DNA of 64,000 nucleotides from Rahnella inusitata (GTDB lineage: Bacteria; Pseudomonadota; Gammaproteobacteria; Enterobacterales; Enterobacteriaceae): NCBI RefSeq assembly GCF_003263515.1, contig NZ_JYDE01000020.1:124001-188000 (forward strand). The letters run 5' to 3'. Below, piece by piece: positions 9,358 to 18,151 of the stretch. Below the pieces are notes generated by a model that saw nothing but the letters and a program-made list of their open reading frames with translations, did not search any database and was not told the DNA's origin. The position numbers and the translations under genes were made by a program. Each line of letters starts with the position of its first letter. The first letter of the stretch is position 1.

Positions 9358-10749
9358 ATGTCTGGGGGTTTAGTTACAGCAGCATATATTGTTGCCGCTA
9401 TTCTGTTTATTTGCAGCCTTGCGGGGCTTTCTAAACATGAAACGTCTAAGCAGGGGAACATCTTCGGTGTGACCGGGATGGCGATCGCGTTAATTGCGAC
9501 CATCCTTGGTCCTGACTCCGGTAACGTCGGCTGGATCATCGTTGCGATGGTGATCGGTGGCGCAATTGGTGTTTATCTGGCGCGTAAAGTCGAAATGACC
9601 GAAATGCCGGAACTGGTGGCGATCCTGCACAGCTTCGTGGGTCTGGCGGCGGTTCTGGTCGGCTTCAACAGCTACCTCGATCACGGTGCAGTGCCGATGG
9701 AAGGTGTGATGGAAAACATCCATCTGACCGAAGTCTTCCTGGGTATCTTCATCGGTGCGGTGACTTTCACCGGTTCGATTGTGGCCTTTGGCAAACTGCG
9801 CGGGATTATCTCTTCCAAACCGCTGGCATTGCCACATCGTCATAAACTGAATCTGGCGGCGCTGGTGGTGTCATTCCTGCTGATGGTGACGTTCGTTCGT
9901 ACCGAAAGCGTGGGTCTGCAAGTCTTCGCACTTTTGATAATGACCATTATCGCGCTGGGCTTCGGCTGGCATCTGGTGTCTTCTATCGGCGGTGCGGACA
10001 TGCCGGTGGTGGTATCGATGCTGAACTCGTATTCCGGTTGGGCAGCAGCGGCGGCGGGCTTTATGCTCAGCAACGACCTGCTGATCGTCACCGGTGCGCT
10101 GGTCGGTTCTTCCGGTGCGATCCTGTCCTACATCATGTGTAAAGCGATGAACCGATCGTTTATCAGCGTGATTGCAGGCGGTTTCGGTACCGACGGTTCT
10201 TCGACCGGTAATGCGGAAGAGATGGGCGAGTATCATGAAGTGAGCGCGGAAGACGTGGCAGACATGCTTAAAAACGCCAGTTCTGTGATCATTACGCCTG
10301 GCTACGGCATGGCGGTAGCGCAGGCTCAGTATCCGGTTCACGACATCACGGCTAAACTTCGTGCCAAAGGGATCAAAGTGCGTTTCGGGATTCACCCTGT
10401 TGCAGGGCGTTTGCCGGGCCACATGAACGTCTTGCTGGCGGAAGCGAAGGTACCTTATGACATCGTGCTGGAAATGGATGAAATCAACGGTGACTTCGCA
10501 GATACCGACGTCGTGCTGGTTATCGGTGCCAATGACACCGTGAACCCGGCAGCGCTGGAAGATCCACGCAGCCCAATCGCCGGTATGCCGGTGCTGGAAG
10601 TGTGGAAGGCGCAGAACGTGATTGTGTTCAAACGTTCGATGAATACGGGTTATGCAGGTGTACAGAACCCGCTGTTCTTCAAAGACAACACGCAGATGCT
10701 GTTTGGTGATGCAAAAGAAAGCGTAGAGAAAATCCTGCGCGCGCTATAA
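9358..10749 (+). CDS. pntB: Proton-translocating NAD(P) transhydrogenase, beta subunit
   Basis: Beta subunit, 463 residues (E. coli 462), pairing with PntA. The first roughly 260 residues are multi-helix membrane domain II, which contains the proton channel (including [12 protein letters not shown], with a His typical of the proton path). The C-terminal domain III binds NADP(H): [10 protein letters not shown], then [20 protein letters not shown] and [22 protein letters not shown] precedes the ATG, and translation probably follows directly from pntA. Confidence 0.98.
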   Translation: MSGGLVTAAYIVAAILFICSLAGLSKHETSKQGNIFGVTGMAIALIATILGPDSGNVGWIIVAMVIGGAIGVYLARKVEMTEMPELVAILHSFVGLAAVLVGFNSYLDHGAVPMEGVMENIHLTEVFLGIFIGAVTFTGSIVAFGKLRGIISSKPLALPHRHKLNLAALVVSFLLMVTFVRTESVGLQVFALLIMTIIALGFGWHLVSSIGGADMPVVVSMLNSYSGWAAAAAGFMLSNDLLIVTGALVGSSGAILSYIMCKAMNRSFISVIAGGFGTDGSSTGNAEEMGEYHEVSAEDVADMLKNASSVIITPGYGMAVAQAQYPVHDITAKLRAKGIKVRFGIHPVAGRLPGHMNVLLAEAKVPYDIVLEMDEINGDFADTDVVLVIGANDTVNPAALEDPRSPIAGMPVLEVWKAQNVIVFKRSMNTGYAGVQNPLFFKDNTQMLFGDAKESVEKILRAL

Positions 10750-10775
10750 CACATTCAGCATTGATTTGAAAAGAG

Positions 10776-10806
10776 AAAGGCCAGTCAATCGACTGGCCTT
10801 TATTTA
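10776..10806. terminator. Bidirectional terminator between pntB and uspE
   Basis: Perfect 11-bp inverted repeat AAAGGCCAGTC / GACTGGCCTTT (10776-10786, 10791-10801) with a 4-base loop; A-rich before and T-rich after, so it can serve the convergent pntB and uspE transcripts. Confidence 0.88.
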
Positions 10807-10839
10807 TTTCGTAAGAATTAAGGTTTAGGAATTCAGACG

Positions 10840-11799
10840 TTATTCGTCGTCGTCCTCTTCATCATCGTCTTGCGTAATCGGGCATTCAAAATCGTCCGGC
10901 TTGATGGCCAGCAAATCGCATTTCAGATGGTCGATCACCTGTTCGGTGGTATTGCCGAGGAACGCCGCGGATAATCCGGTACGGCCAATCGCGCCTAATA
11001 CCACTACACCGGCCTGCAGATGCTCAGCCAGATCCGGGATCACTTCTTCCGGCAGGCCTTTTTCCACGTGCGTGAATTTCTCATCAATTTGGAATTTCTG
11101 TCGCAATGCTTTCATGGCAATCAGGTGCTGACCACGAATTGCGTCGTTATAGACGCTGGGGTCGAAGTCCGGCAGCTCGATAGCAATATTAATTGGCGTA
11201 ACCGGATACGCACCGACCAGATGCACTTCAGTCTGATTGACGTGAGAGGCCAGATCGATGGTTTCTTTTACCAGTTTGATGTTCAGCGGATCGTGATAGG
11301 GCTCTTCGCTGGAAAGGTTAACTGCAACAACGGCTTTACCGCCTTCAGGCCACGGCTGGTCTTTGACCATCCACACCGGGCAAGGACATTTGCGCAGCAA
11401 ATTCCAGTCGGTAGGGGTGAAGATCACGGATTCAAGACGGTCGTGCTGATGAGCCATTTTGAGGAGCAGATCGTGACCAGTTGCAATGACTTCCTGAATA
11501 ATCGCTTCGAAAGGTTTGTTGTGCCAGACCACTTTCACTTCAATCTGGATACCTGCTTCGATGTAGTACTTACACTGCTCTTTAATCCATTCAGCCCGTT
11601 CATTGATCACACTCTGTCGCATGCTGGTCCGTTCATCAGGCGACAACATGGTGGTCATCTCATAGGAGAAATCATAAATAGACAGGAAAGCTTTGATTCG
11701 GCCACCGTTACGTTGCACCAGATAAACGGCGCGACGCAAAGCAGGTTGATCATCCTGATTGGGGTCTATAGCAACGAGTAAATTTTGATACTTAGCCAT
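10840..11799 (-). CDS. uspE: Universal stress protein E
   Basis: Cytoplasmic stress protein, 319 residues (E. coli UspE about 316), made of two tandem Usp domains. The first starts [17 protein letters not shown] and covers about residues 1-150; the second (KAVVAVNLS...) runs to about residue 305 with the ATP-type glycine motif [23 protein letters not shown]. In E. coli UspE is tied to oxidative stress resistance, motility and adhesion. The C-terminus is an unusually acidic tail ([10 protein letters not shown]). Start ATG follows AAGGAGTCCCC. The order uspE-fnr is the same as in E. coli. Confidence 0.95.
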   Translation of the reverse strand: MAKYQNLLVAIDPNQDDQPALRRAVYLVQRNGGRIKAFLSIYDFSYEMTTMLSPDERTSMRQSVINERAEWIKEQCKYYIEAGIQIEVKVVWHNKPFEAIIQEVIATGHDLLLKMAHQHDRLESVIFTPTDWNLLRKCPCPVWMVKDQPWPEGGKAVVAVNLSSEEPYHDPLNIKLVKETIDLASHVNQTEVHLVGAYPVTPINIAIELPDFDPSVYNDAIRGQHLIAMKALRQKFQIDEKFTHVEKGLPEEVIPDLAEHLQAGVVVLGAIGRTGLSAAFLGNTTEQVIDHLKCDLLAIKPDDFECPITQDDDEEDDDE

Positions 11800-11883
11800 G
11801 GGGACTCCTTAACACCTGTGAGAGAACAGCGTTCACTGTATTAAGTACAGAGTAAACCAAGATTAAGCAATCGGACAGAGGAG

Positions 11884-11931
11884 AAATTGAGTCGGATCAA
11901 CAAATTATTCGTTGCTGAGCCGACTCAAAAT
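11884..11931 (-). terminator. Probable fnr terminator
   Basis: A 9-bp perfect inverted repeat TTGAGTCGG / CCGACTCAA (11887-11895, 11920-11928) enclosing a 24-base loop that can itself pair in part (ATCAAC / GTTG). Read on the minus strand just after fnr, it is preceded by TTAAATT and followed by TTTCTCC, fitting a terminator of fnr. Confidence 0.65.
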
Positions 11932-11947
11932 TTAACGATGTGGACTA

Positions 11948-12703
11948 TCAGGCAGATACCGCAACAGACTGGCCGGCTAATTGAGAAAGCATGGCATGAT
12001 TCTCAATAGTAATGTACTTGCCTTTTACGCTCAGCATTTCTGATTTCTGGAAACGACCAAGCAGACGGCTGATGGTTTCCACGGTCAGACCGAGGTAGTT
12101 ACCGATGTCGCCGCGGGTCATCGTCAGGCGGAATTCGCGCTGAGAGAAACCACGTTCTGCGAAACGACGGGAGAGGTTATAGATAAACGCCGCCAGTCTT
12201 TCTTCCGCATTTTTCTTCGACAACAACAGGATCATATCCTGGTCGCCTTTGATCTCGCCGCTCATCAGTCGCATCATTTGCTGGCGCAGATTAGGCATTT
12301 TACCGGAGAGATCGTCGAGCGTCTCAAACGGGATTTCACAGACCATGGAGGTTTCCAGCGCCTGTGCGAAGCTTGGATGTTGCAGACCGCCAATCGCATC
12401 AAAGCCGACTAAATCGCCCGCCAGATGGAAACCTGTGATCTGTTCATCACCCTGTTCGGTGATGGTGTAGCTTTTGATGGTCCCGGAACGGATAGCATAA
12501 AGGGATTTCAATTCATCGCCGGCTTTGAACAATGCCTGACCTTTTTGGATCGGCTTTTTCCTTTCGATGATGTTGTCGAGCTGATCGAGTTCGTGCTCGT
12601 TCAGCGTGAAAGGAATGCAAAGCTGGCTAATGCTACAGTCCTGACAATGGATCGCACAGCCACCAGATTGGATACGTCGAATAATACGCTTTTCCGGGAT
12701 CAT
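11948..12703 (-). CDS. fnr: Fumarate/nitrate reduction transcriptional regulator
   Basis: Oxygen-sensing global regulator of anaerobic metabolism, 251 residues and nearly identical to E. coli FNR. The four cluster ligands are present: C20, C23 and C29 in [16 protein letters not shown] and C122 in [10 protein letters not shown] cyclic-nucleotide-type beta roll is followed by the dimer helix and the helix-turn-helix [20 protein letters not shown], with the Glu/Ser/Arg set (TVETISR) that reads TTGAT half sites. I choose ATG 12703 ([10 protein letters not shown]), the E. coli start; the upstream GTG at 12712 is less likely. An FNR box lies 20 bases before the start, consistent with autoregulation. 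E. coli ogt, normally next, is absent here. Confidence 0.98.
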   Translation of the reverse strand: MIPEKRIIRRIQSGGCAIHCQDCSISQLCIPFTLNEHELDQLDNIIERKKPIQKGQALFKAGDELKSLYAIRSGTIKSYTITEQGDEQITGFHLAGDLVGFDAIGGLQHPSFAQALETSMVCEIPFETLDDLSGKMPNLRQQMMRLMSGEIKGDQDMILLLSKKNAEERLAAFIYNLSRRFAERGFSQREFRLTMTRGDIGNYLGLTVETISRLLGRFQKSEMLSVKGKYITIENHAMLSQLAGQSVAVSA

Positions 12704-12722
12704 AAGAGTCACTCAGGCAATA

Positions 12723-12736
12723 TTGATATGGGTCAA
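12723..12736 (-). promoter_or_regulatory. FNR box upstream of fnr
   Basis: The sequence TTGATATGGGTCAA matches the FNR consensus TTGAT-N4-ATCAA at nine of ten half-site bases (GTCAA for ATCAA). It sits just in front of fnr, as in E. coli, where FNR represses its own gene anaerobically. Confidence 0.8.
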
Positions 12737-12881
12737 TTTTAACATCTTTTGCAGCGAGTGATAAGTAGCTTAATGGCGCGAAAAGAGCGAAATGTTTAAA
12801 AAGCACGATTTTTAATGGTTTTTTTTTCCAATTATTTTGATCTGCACGAGGTATTTAGACGAATTGAGAATCAATGAGATT

Positions 12882-12895
12882 TAGATATGGGTCAA
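12882..12895. promoter_or_regulatory. Second, degenerate FNR-like site
   Basis: TAGATATGGGTCAA repeats the fnr-proximal site with one change in the left half (TAGAT for TTGAT); the shared stretch GATATGGGTCAATTT is identical in both. It lies 155-160 bases further upstream of fnr, within the AT-rich spacer that ends at the gpgS-like gene. It could be an upstream FNR or CRP-family site for fnr; it is downstream, not upstream, of the gpgS-like gene. Confidence 0.4.
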
Positions 12896-12995
12896 TTTAT
12901 TCGTAAAAAATATATAAAAATTTTAACGAATACATTGGGTGAATCAATTTATCGTGGCTGAGGATATTCTTGGCGTCGGTTTTTGATTGACCAAA

Positions 12996-13022
12996 TGCAA
13001 AAACGCTGCAATTGCAGCGTTG
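12996..13022 (-). terminator. Terminator after the gpgS-like gene
   Basis: A 20-bp perfect palindrome AACGCTGCAATTGCAGCGTT at 13002-13021; on the minus strand it is followed by TTTTTGC, so it fits a rho-independent terminator for the glycosyltransferase transcript. Confidence 0.7.
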
Positions 13023-13050
13023 ATTTGTCTCATCAAATTATCTTGCGAAA

Positions 13051-14271
13051 TTATACGTCGCCTTCATTATCTTTTTCTACCGCTTCGTGAAGGCGATCCA
13101 GCATATCCGGGAAGGCCGACTGCACGCGGCTCCAGCTCGGGATAAAGGGCTTTTCACTCGGCGTATCGACAAAAGCCTGACCCGCTTCAATGATTGCGCC
13201 CGAGAACAGCTCTACCGCGGATTCCTCGCTATGGCGATCGAACGACAAGCCGTTCATGCGCGCATCATTCTCGAATCCATCGATCATATCCAGCGCATTG
13301 CGATAGTAGGTGGCTTTCAGAATGCGGAAAGATTCACTGGTAATGTTGACGCCCAAAATCGCCATTTTACGGTACAGCGCTTTAGTGATGTCGATACTCA
13401 TGCGCTGCAGGCCGTTGGTGGCATCATCTTCTGACATCGGCTGGTGCTTATGGTCGTAATTATCGGCGATATCCACCTGACAGATACGGCGGGTGGCGGT
13501 GTTGCGGTGAAGTTCCGAAAGGACGCCGATTTCCAGACCCCAGTCGCTCGGAATCCGCAGATCATTCAGAACGTGGGTACGCATGGCGAATTCCCCGGAC
13601 AGCGGATAACGGAAAGTACGCAGATACTCGAGGAAATCGGAGTGGCCGTAGACGATTTGCAGGGATTTGAGCAGCGGGAAGACCAGCAGACGGCCCACGC
13701 GGCCGTTGAATTTCCCATCTGCCACGCGGGCATAATAGCCTTTACAGAAATCGTAATGGAAATTGGGATTGGCGACAGGATACATAAGGCGCGCCAGCAT
13801 ATCGCGGCTATAGGTGACAATGTCACAATCATGTAAGCCCACGACGGACGTGCGCCGCGAGGCCAGCGTGTAGCCGACACAGAACCAGACGTTACGGCCT
13901 TTGCCCGGTTCCATCGGTGAGAGATTTTCTTTTTTTAGCTCTTCATCCAGCGCTTTGAGGCGCGGGCCGTCATTCCATAAAATACGGTGACGCTGCGGCA
14001 GGCGGGAGAAAAACTCACGAGCAAATAAAAACTGATCGCGGTCAGCACGATCCAAACCAATAACAATTTCTTCCAGATAGGGGACTTTTGTCAGTTCATC
14101 GACAATTTTTGTCAGCGCCGGACCTTCAAGTTCTGAAAAAAGCGAAGGTAATATTAATCCCATTGAGCGTCGGCCCGAAAACACCTGCAAATCGTATTCC
14201 AGTTCTTCAACTTTACGGTTAGTCAAATTATGGAAATTAGTAATGACACCATCCTGATAAAAATCACTCAT
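13051..14271 (-). CDS. Probable glucosyl-3-phosphoglycerate synthase (GpgS/MpgS-like glycosyltransferase)
   Basis: GT-A fold glycosyltransferase of 406 residues, probably transferring a sugar from a nucleotide donor to 3-phosphoglycerate, the first step of glucosylglycerate (or mannosylglycerate) osmolyte synthesis. The metal-binding DxD-type motif is GLHDCDIVTYSRDML (about residue 150), and GLEIGVLSE and EFAMRTHVLND are further family-like stretches. I choose ATG 14271 (MSDFYQDG), preceded by GGAG eight bases upstream, over the longer frame from 14319. Directly upstream on the same strand is a phosphatase related to mannosyl-3-phosphoglycerate phosphatase, which would complete the two-step pathway. 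Donor sugar and product are inferred from the neighbour and from known glucosylglycerate accumulation in related plant-associated enterobacteria. Confidence 0.65.
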   Translation of the reverse strand: MSDFYQDGVITNFHNLTNRKVEELEYDLQVFSGRRSMGLILPSLFSELEGPALTKIVDELTKVPYLEEIVIGLDRADRDQFLFAREFFSRLPQRHRILWNDGPRLKALDEELKKENLSPMEPGKGRNVWFCVGYTLASRRTSVVGLHDCDIVTYSRDMLARLMYPVANPNFHYDFCKGYYARVADGKFNGRVGRLLVFPLLKSLQIVYGHSDFLEYLRTFRYPLSGEFAMRTHVLNDLRIPSDWGLEIGVLSELHRNTATRRICQVDIADNYDHKHQPMSEDDATNGLQRMSIDITKALYRKMAILGVNITSESFRILKATYYRNALDMIDGFENDARMNGLSFDRHSEESAVELFSGAIIEAGQAFVDTPSEKPFIPSWSRVQSAFPDMLDRLHEAVEKDNEGDV

Positions 14272-14343
14272 GCGGTATTCTCCAATTTTAGAATTGATAA
14301 AATTATTGGGAACAAACAACAGCTAAAGTATTTCTCTTCTCAA

Positions 14344-15165
14344 TCATTTTTGAATTTCCCGTGCCGGGAGCGTAATAAAATGGTCCAGTCCCTGAACCCA
14401 GCCGTGCGGGCCAAACTCCGAGGTGCGAAATACCTGTGAAGCGTGGTGACGGCTCAGCGGCATCGCGTGATCGTGATGGCCTTTGATGACCACGGCGTGA
14501 TCGACCGCTTCCAGCATTGATATATCATTCGGTCCATCGCCGAGCCCGAGAGTGATGACCGGCTTACCGCGCTGGCGCTGGTATTCGGCTGCTAACCACT
14601 GCACCGCCGGACCTTTTCCCGCATCGACTCCCATCACATGCCAGAAACGACCACCGCGGGTCAGCGCCAGACCTTCGCGGGTCAGGCATTTTTTAAAATG
14701 GCTAAAGTCCAGATCGTTGCCAAACCAGATCAGCGGCTCAGAGGCTTCACGTTGCATCGCCAGTGCTGCATCCGGCTCAGACAGTCCCGTCCAGATGGCG
14801 ACCTGTTTGGGCGTGACGTCGCCAAAACCGCGAAACTCAAAATCATACCGATGCCGCAACTCCTCAAGCGTATGGCGGATATCGGCGTAGCGCGCGCCAG
14901 GCACCGGGCTTTCAGGCCTCCAGCTGGCCGGGAAGTGGATCATGGCGCCGTTTTCGGCAATAAAAGGGAGATGCGTTAACTGTAAAGCAGACTGCAAGGC
15001 CGCCACTTCTGCGGACGTTTTGCTGGTGGTCAGAATCAACGGGATCTGCGCGGTGGCAAGCCGGTCCAGCCAGGGCTGCGCGGGTTCCCAGCTGTAATCG
15101 TGGTGGTCAAGCAGCGAACCATCCAGGTCAGTGAAAATAATTAAGGGATCATCAAGGTACGGCAT
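14344..15165 (-). CDS. yedP: Mannosyl/glucosyl-3-phosphoglycerate phosphatase-like HAD protein
   Basis: HAD-superfamily phosphatase, 273 residues, of the MpgP/YedP family. Motif I is IIFTDLDGSLLDH (nucleophile Asp12), motif II TTSKTS, and the Mg-binding motif GLGDGPNDISMLEAVD lies near residue 210. MpgP enzymes remove the phosphate from glycosyl-3-phosphoglycerate. The next gene downstream (72-base gap, same strand) encodes a matching glycosyltransferase, so the pair can make a compatible solute in the cytoplasm. E. coli has YedP but not the transferase, so the presence of both suggests the pathway is complete here. Assignment of mannose versus glucose is open. Confidence 0.8.
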   Translation of the reverse strand: MPYLDDPLIIFTDLDGSLLDHHDYSWEPAQPWLDRLATAQIPLILTTSKTSAEVAALQSALQLTHLPFIAENGAMIHFPASWRPESPVPGARYADIRHTLEELRHRYDFEFRGFGDVTPKQVAIWTGLSEPDAALAMQREASEPLIWFGNDLDFSHFKKCLTREGLALTRGGRFWHVMGVDAGKGPAVQWLAAEYQRQRGKPVITLGLGDGPNDISMLEAVDHAVVIKGHHDHAMPLSRHHASQVFRTSEFGPHGWVQGLDHFITLPAREIQK

Positions 15166-15424
15166 TCTTTCTCCTCAATTGTGTGGCAGAACAGAGCCTC
15201 ATTGATGTAAATGACTTTCTGCTCCAGCAGCTAAGTATAGATTCAAAAATGCCATTTATTACCGCAGCGCACATTTCAGGAATTTTTACCGGCGACGACG
15301 TGGCTTTACCCGGCGGTGAAATATCAGGATAATTTGCCGCAGTTCCACTGCGGTTTAGATGTCATCCTTTACTATTGCGCACCTTTTCTTGCCCGGCTTC
15401 GGGCATTCAGACGAGTCTTTCTTC

Positions 15425-16474
15425 ATGTCTTTATCACCGGTTTTACTGCGTCACGCTCTGTTGCTGTCCGCCGTCAGTTTGTTATCCGCCTGCGATGGCG
15501 CGTCTTCCGTCGAGGACAGCGCGCTGGTCATCGAAGGCAACACCATGGGCACGTTCTATAGAGTCAGCATTGCGGGGGTCGATAAAAACCGGGAAGCGGC
15601 GCTGCGCGGGCAAATCGAGGCACAGCTCAAAGAAGACGATCACCAGTTGTCGACGTACAAAGACGATTCGGTGCTCTCGCGTTTTAACCAGTATCAGGGC
15701 AACGTGCCGCAGCCGATAAGCGCCGGGATGGCGGATGCCATTGTCACCTCAATGCGTATCGGGACATTAACCGGCGGCGCGATGGATATCACCGTCGGCC
15801 CGCTGGTCAATCTGTGGGGATTTGGCCCGGATAAGCAGCCGGTGAAAACCCCGACACCGGAACAGATCGCCGCGGCACGTGAGCGGATTGGCTTGCAGCA
15901 TCTGAAAGTGATTCAGCAGAGTGACGGGCAGTACCTGCAAAAAGATTTGCCGGGAATGTATGTCGATCTCTCGACGGTCGGCGAAGGCTATGCGACCGAT
16001 CATCTGGCGCGGCTGGTCGAAGGCAATGGCATCAGCAATTATCTGGTGTCGGTGGGCGGTGCCGTGGTGTCACGCGGCCATAACGCCAGGGGTAAACCCT
16101 GGCAGGTGGCGATTCAAAAACCGACTGACAAAGAGACGGCCGTGCAGGCAATTGTGGATTTGCAGGGCATGGGCATCAGCACGTCCGGCAGTTATCGCAA
16201 CTATTACGAGCTAAACGGCAAACGCCTCTCGCATATTATCGATCCGGCGACAGGTGAGCCTGTCACTCACAAACTGGTGTCCGCGACTGTGATTGCGCCG
16301 ACTGCGCTGGAAGCTGACGGCTGGGATACGGGTCTGATGGTGTTAGGAACGCACAAAGCGCTGGCGCTGGCGGAGCAGCAACATCTGGCGGTGTATCTGA
16401 TCACCAAAGATGGCGACAGTTTTAAAAGCTATATGTCGCCGCAGTTCAAAGCCTATCTCAAAGACCCGGAATAA
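15425..16474 (+). CDS. apbE: FAD:protein FMN transferase (ApbE), lipoprotein
   Basis: Periplasmic flavin transferase, 349 residues (E. coli 351), which attaches FMN from FAD to Thr of target proteins such as Rnf and Nqr subunits. I start at MSLSPVLLRHALLL (15425), which gives a lipoprotein signal with lipobox LLSAC; the frame from 15359 would bury it. Family stretches: GNTMGTFYRVS near the mature N-terminus, DLSTVGEGYATDHLA, SVGGAVVSRG and the Mg/FAD site HIIDPATGEPV. No Shine-Dalgarno is clear. No flavoprotein client gene is adjacent. It ends six bases before a convergent LysR gene. Confidence 0.92.
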   Translation: MSLSPVLLRHALLLSAVSLLSACDGASSVEDSALVIEGNTMGTFYRVSIAGVDKNREAALRGQIEAQLKEDDHQLSTYKDDSVLSRFNQYQGNVPQPISAGMADAIVTSMRIGTLTGGAMDITVGPLVNLWGFGPDKQPVKTPTPEQIAAARERIGLQHLKVIQQSDGQYLQKDLPGMYVDLSTVGEGYATDHLARLVEGNGISNYLVSVGGAVVSRGHNARGKPWQVAIQKPTDKETAVQAIVDLQGMGISTSGSYRNYYELNGKRLSHIIDPATGEPVTHKLVSATVIAPTALEADGWDTGLMVLGTHKALALAEQQHLAVYLITKDGDSFKSYMSPQFKAYLKDPE

Positions 16475-16480
16475 TGTGGT

Positions 16481-17383
16481 TCACAGAGGGTTATTCAGCG
16501 TCTCGCTGAGGAAATCCAGAAAGACCCGCAACGCCGGAGACTGGCCTTTGTGGCTGGCATACAACGCTGAAACCGAAGAGGGCGGCGTATGCCACTCCGC
16601 CAGAAGATGTTGCAGTTCACCTTGCGCGATCCGCTGCGCGCAGGCGATTTCAGGCAGTAGCGCGATACCCAGCCCATCGGCGGCCGCCTGACACAGCACC
16701 AGCAAATTATTACTCACCATGCGCGGCGTCAGCGTTATTCTGCGCGGGCCTTCCTGCGGATGCACCAGTTCCCATTGCTCCCCGGCCCAGGGCGTTTTGC
16801 GCACCAGCGTGGGCAGTGCGCTCAGTTGTTCCACGGACGGTGGTGACGGCAGGGCGGCGATAAAGGCCGGGCTGGCGACAAGCACGTAGCGCAATGTGCC
16901 GAGCGGTTTGCGATGCAGGCCAGAATCCTCCAGTGGCTCGTTGTGCGAGCGGATCATGACGTCGAAGTTCTCCTCCAGTAGATCTACCGCGCGATTGATC
17001 GCCAGAAGCTCGAGCGTAATCTCCGGGTAACGCGTCAGAAATGTCTTCATCAACGGCGCTATCACCGTTTCAGCCATCATCACCGGTGCGGAAATTCGCA
17101 ACAGCCCGCGCGGGCTATGCTGCAAATCATCAATCACTTGCTGTGCGGACTGCGCCTGTTCCAGCAGTTTCTGACATTCAGCCGCGTACCGTTCGCCTAC
17201 GAGGGTGACGGAAAAGTGCCGCGACGTGCGCTGCAACAGACGCACACCGAGGCGCGATTCCAGCGCCTCCACGCGGCGGCTGAGCAGGGATTTCGATACA
17301 CCCAGCGCGCGCCCGGCGGCGGTAAAACCCTGATGTTTTACCACGGCGGCGAAAAGCGCCATATCATTGAGATTGTCCTGCAT
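16481..17383 (-). CDS. LysR-family regulator, probable regulator of azoR
   Basis: LysR-type transcription factor, 300 residues. The N-terminal helix-turn-helix reads VVKHQGFTAAGRALGVSKSLLSRRVEALE (split here: residues about 14-42), the linker helix follows, and the effector domain occupies residues about 90-295. Start ATG follows GGAAGCATCGAC. It is divergent from azoR with a 127-base spacer carrying a TTGC-N6-GCAA dyad, the usual arrangement for a LysR regulator and its target, so control of azoR is likely but inferred. The inducer is unknown. Confidence 0.88.
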   Translation of the reverse strand: MQDNLNDMALFAAVVKHQGFTAAGRALGVSKSLLSRRVEALESRLGVRLLQRTSRHFSVTLVGERYAAECQKLLEQAQSAQQVIDDLQHSPRGLLRISAPVMMAETVIAPLMKTFLTRYPEITLELLAINRAVDLLEENFDVMIRSHNEPLEDSGLHRKPLGTLRYVLVASPAFIAALPSPPSVEQLSALPTLVRKTPWAGEQWELVHPQEGPRRITLTPRMVSNNLLVLCQAAADGLGIALLPEIACAQRIAQGELQHLLAEWHTPPSSVSALYASHKGQSPALRVFLDFLSETLNNPL

Positions 17384-17406
17384 GTCGATGCTTCCGCTTG
17401 AGTATT

Positions 17407-17422
17407 GTTGCTATTTTGCAAC
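17407..17422. promoter_or_regulatory. LysR-type dyad between regulator and azoR
   Basis: GTTGC-TATTTT-GCAAC is a perfect interrupted palindrome that contains the T-N11-A core typical of LysR-family binding sites. It is the best operator candidate in the intergenic region. Confidence 0.5.
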
Positions 17423-17510
17423 GATGCGTTGTGATATCAGGTATTTTGGATTATTACCACAACGATTACCCTGTGCTCATTCTTATTAAGAGATGAAAAC
17501 AGAGGCCCTT

Positions 17511-18125
17511 ATGAAAATTTTACACCTTGATTCCAGCCCGTTTACTGAAGGCTCCGTATCCCGCGAACTTTCCGCCACGATTGTCGCCGAACTTTGTGCC
17601 CGCCATCATGACGCTGTAGTGACTTACCGCGATCTTGGCACCACGCCGCCGCCGCATCTTTCCGCCGCCGCCATGAGCATGCTGCATAATTCCCAGGAAG
17701 AAGTGATGACGCCGGCGTTAGTGGCCGAGCTGGACGGCATTTATCAGTCGATTGAAGAGTTGACCGCCTGCGACGTGCTGGTGATTGGCGCGCCGATGTA
17801 CAACCACTCTATCCCCAGCAATCTCAAAGCGTGGCTGGATCAGGTGTGCCAGAAAGGACTGACGTTCCGTTATACGCCGCAGGGCGTGGTGGGGCTGATC
17901 CCCGGAAAAACGGTATATATCGCTTCCACGCGCGGCGGGGTGTACAGCACGCCGGAAGGCAAACTGCATGATTTTCAGGAGCCGTATCTGGCGTCGATTC
18001 TGGAACTGATGGGCGTGGCAGATTGCCACGTCATCCGCGCTGAAGGCGTTAGCCGTCAGGCGATTGGCCGGGAGAAAGGGCTGGCGGAAGGGCGTGAAAC
18101 GCTGCTTCAGATCCTCAATGCCTGA
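17511..18125 (+). CDS. azoR: FMN-dependent NADH-azoreductase
   Basis: Flavodoxin-fold NADH:quinone/azo oxidoreductase, 204 residues (E. coli AzoR 201), cytoplasmic and dimeric. It starts MKILHLDSSPFTEGSVSREL with the FMN phosphate loop; the FMN isoalloxazine motif is GAPMYNHSIPSNLKAWLDQV and the second loop is ASTRGGVY. GAGG five bases before ATG 17511 supports this start; the longer frame from 17493 is rejected. The enzyme reduces quinones and azo or nitro compounds in two-electron steps and helps in thiol/quinone stress. Likely controlled by the divergent LysR protein. Confidence 0.94.
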   Translation: MKILHLDSSPFTEGSVSRELSATIVAELCARHHDAVVTYRDLGTTPPPHLSAAAMSMLHNSQEEVMTPALVAELDGIYQSIEELTACDVLVIGAPMYNHSIPSNLKAWLDQVCQKGLTFRYTPQGVVGLIPGKTVYIASTRGGVYSTPEGKLHDFQEPYLASILELMGVADCHVIRAEGVSRQAIGREKGLAEGRETLLQILNA

Positions 18126-18151
18126 AGCAGCGCGGCGATGTCGTTTATTGA

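Noticed and set aside
8211-9539. 442-residue open frame on the minus strand across pntA
   Set aside because: It is antisense to a certain pntA/pntB coding region; its His/Arg-rich translation is the reflection of pntA codon bias and has no family motif.
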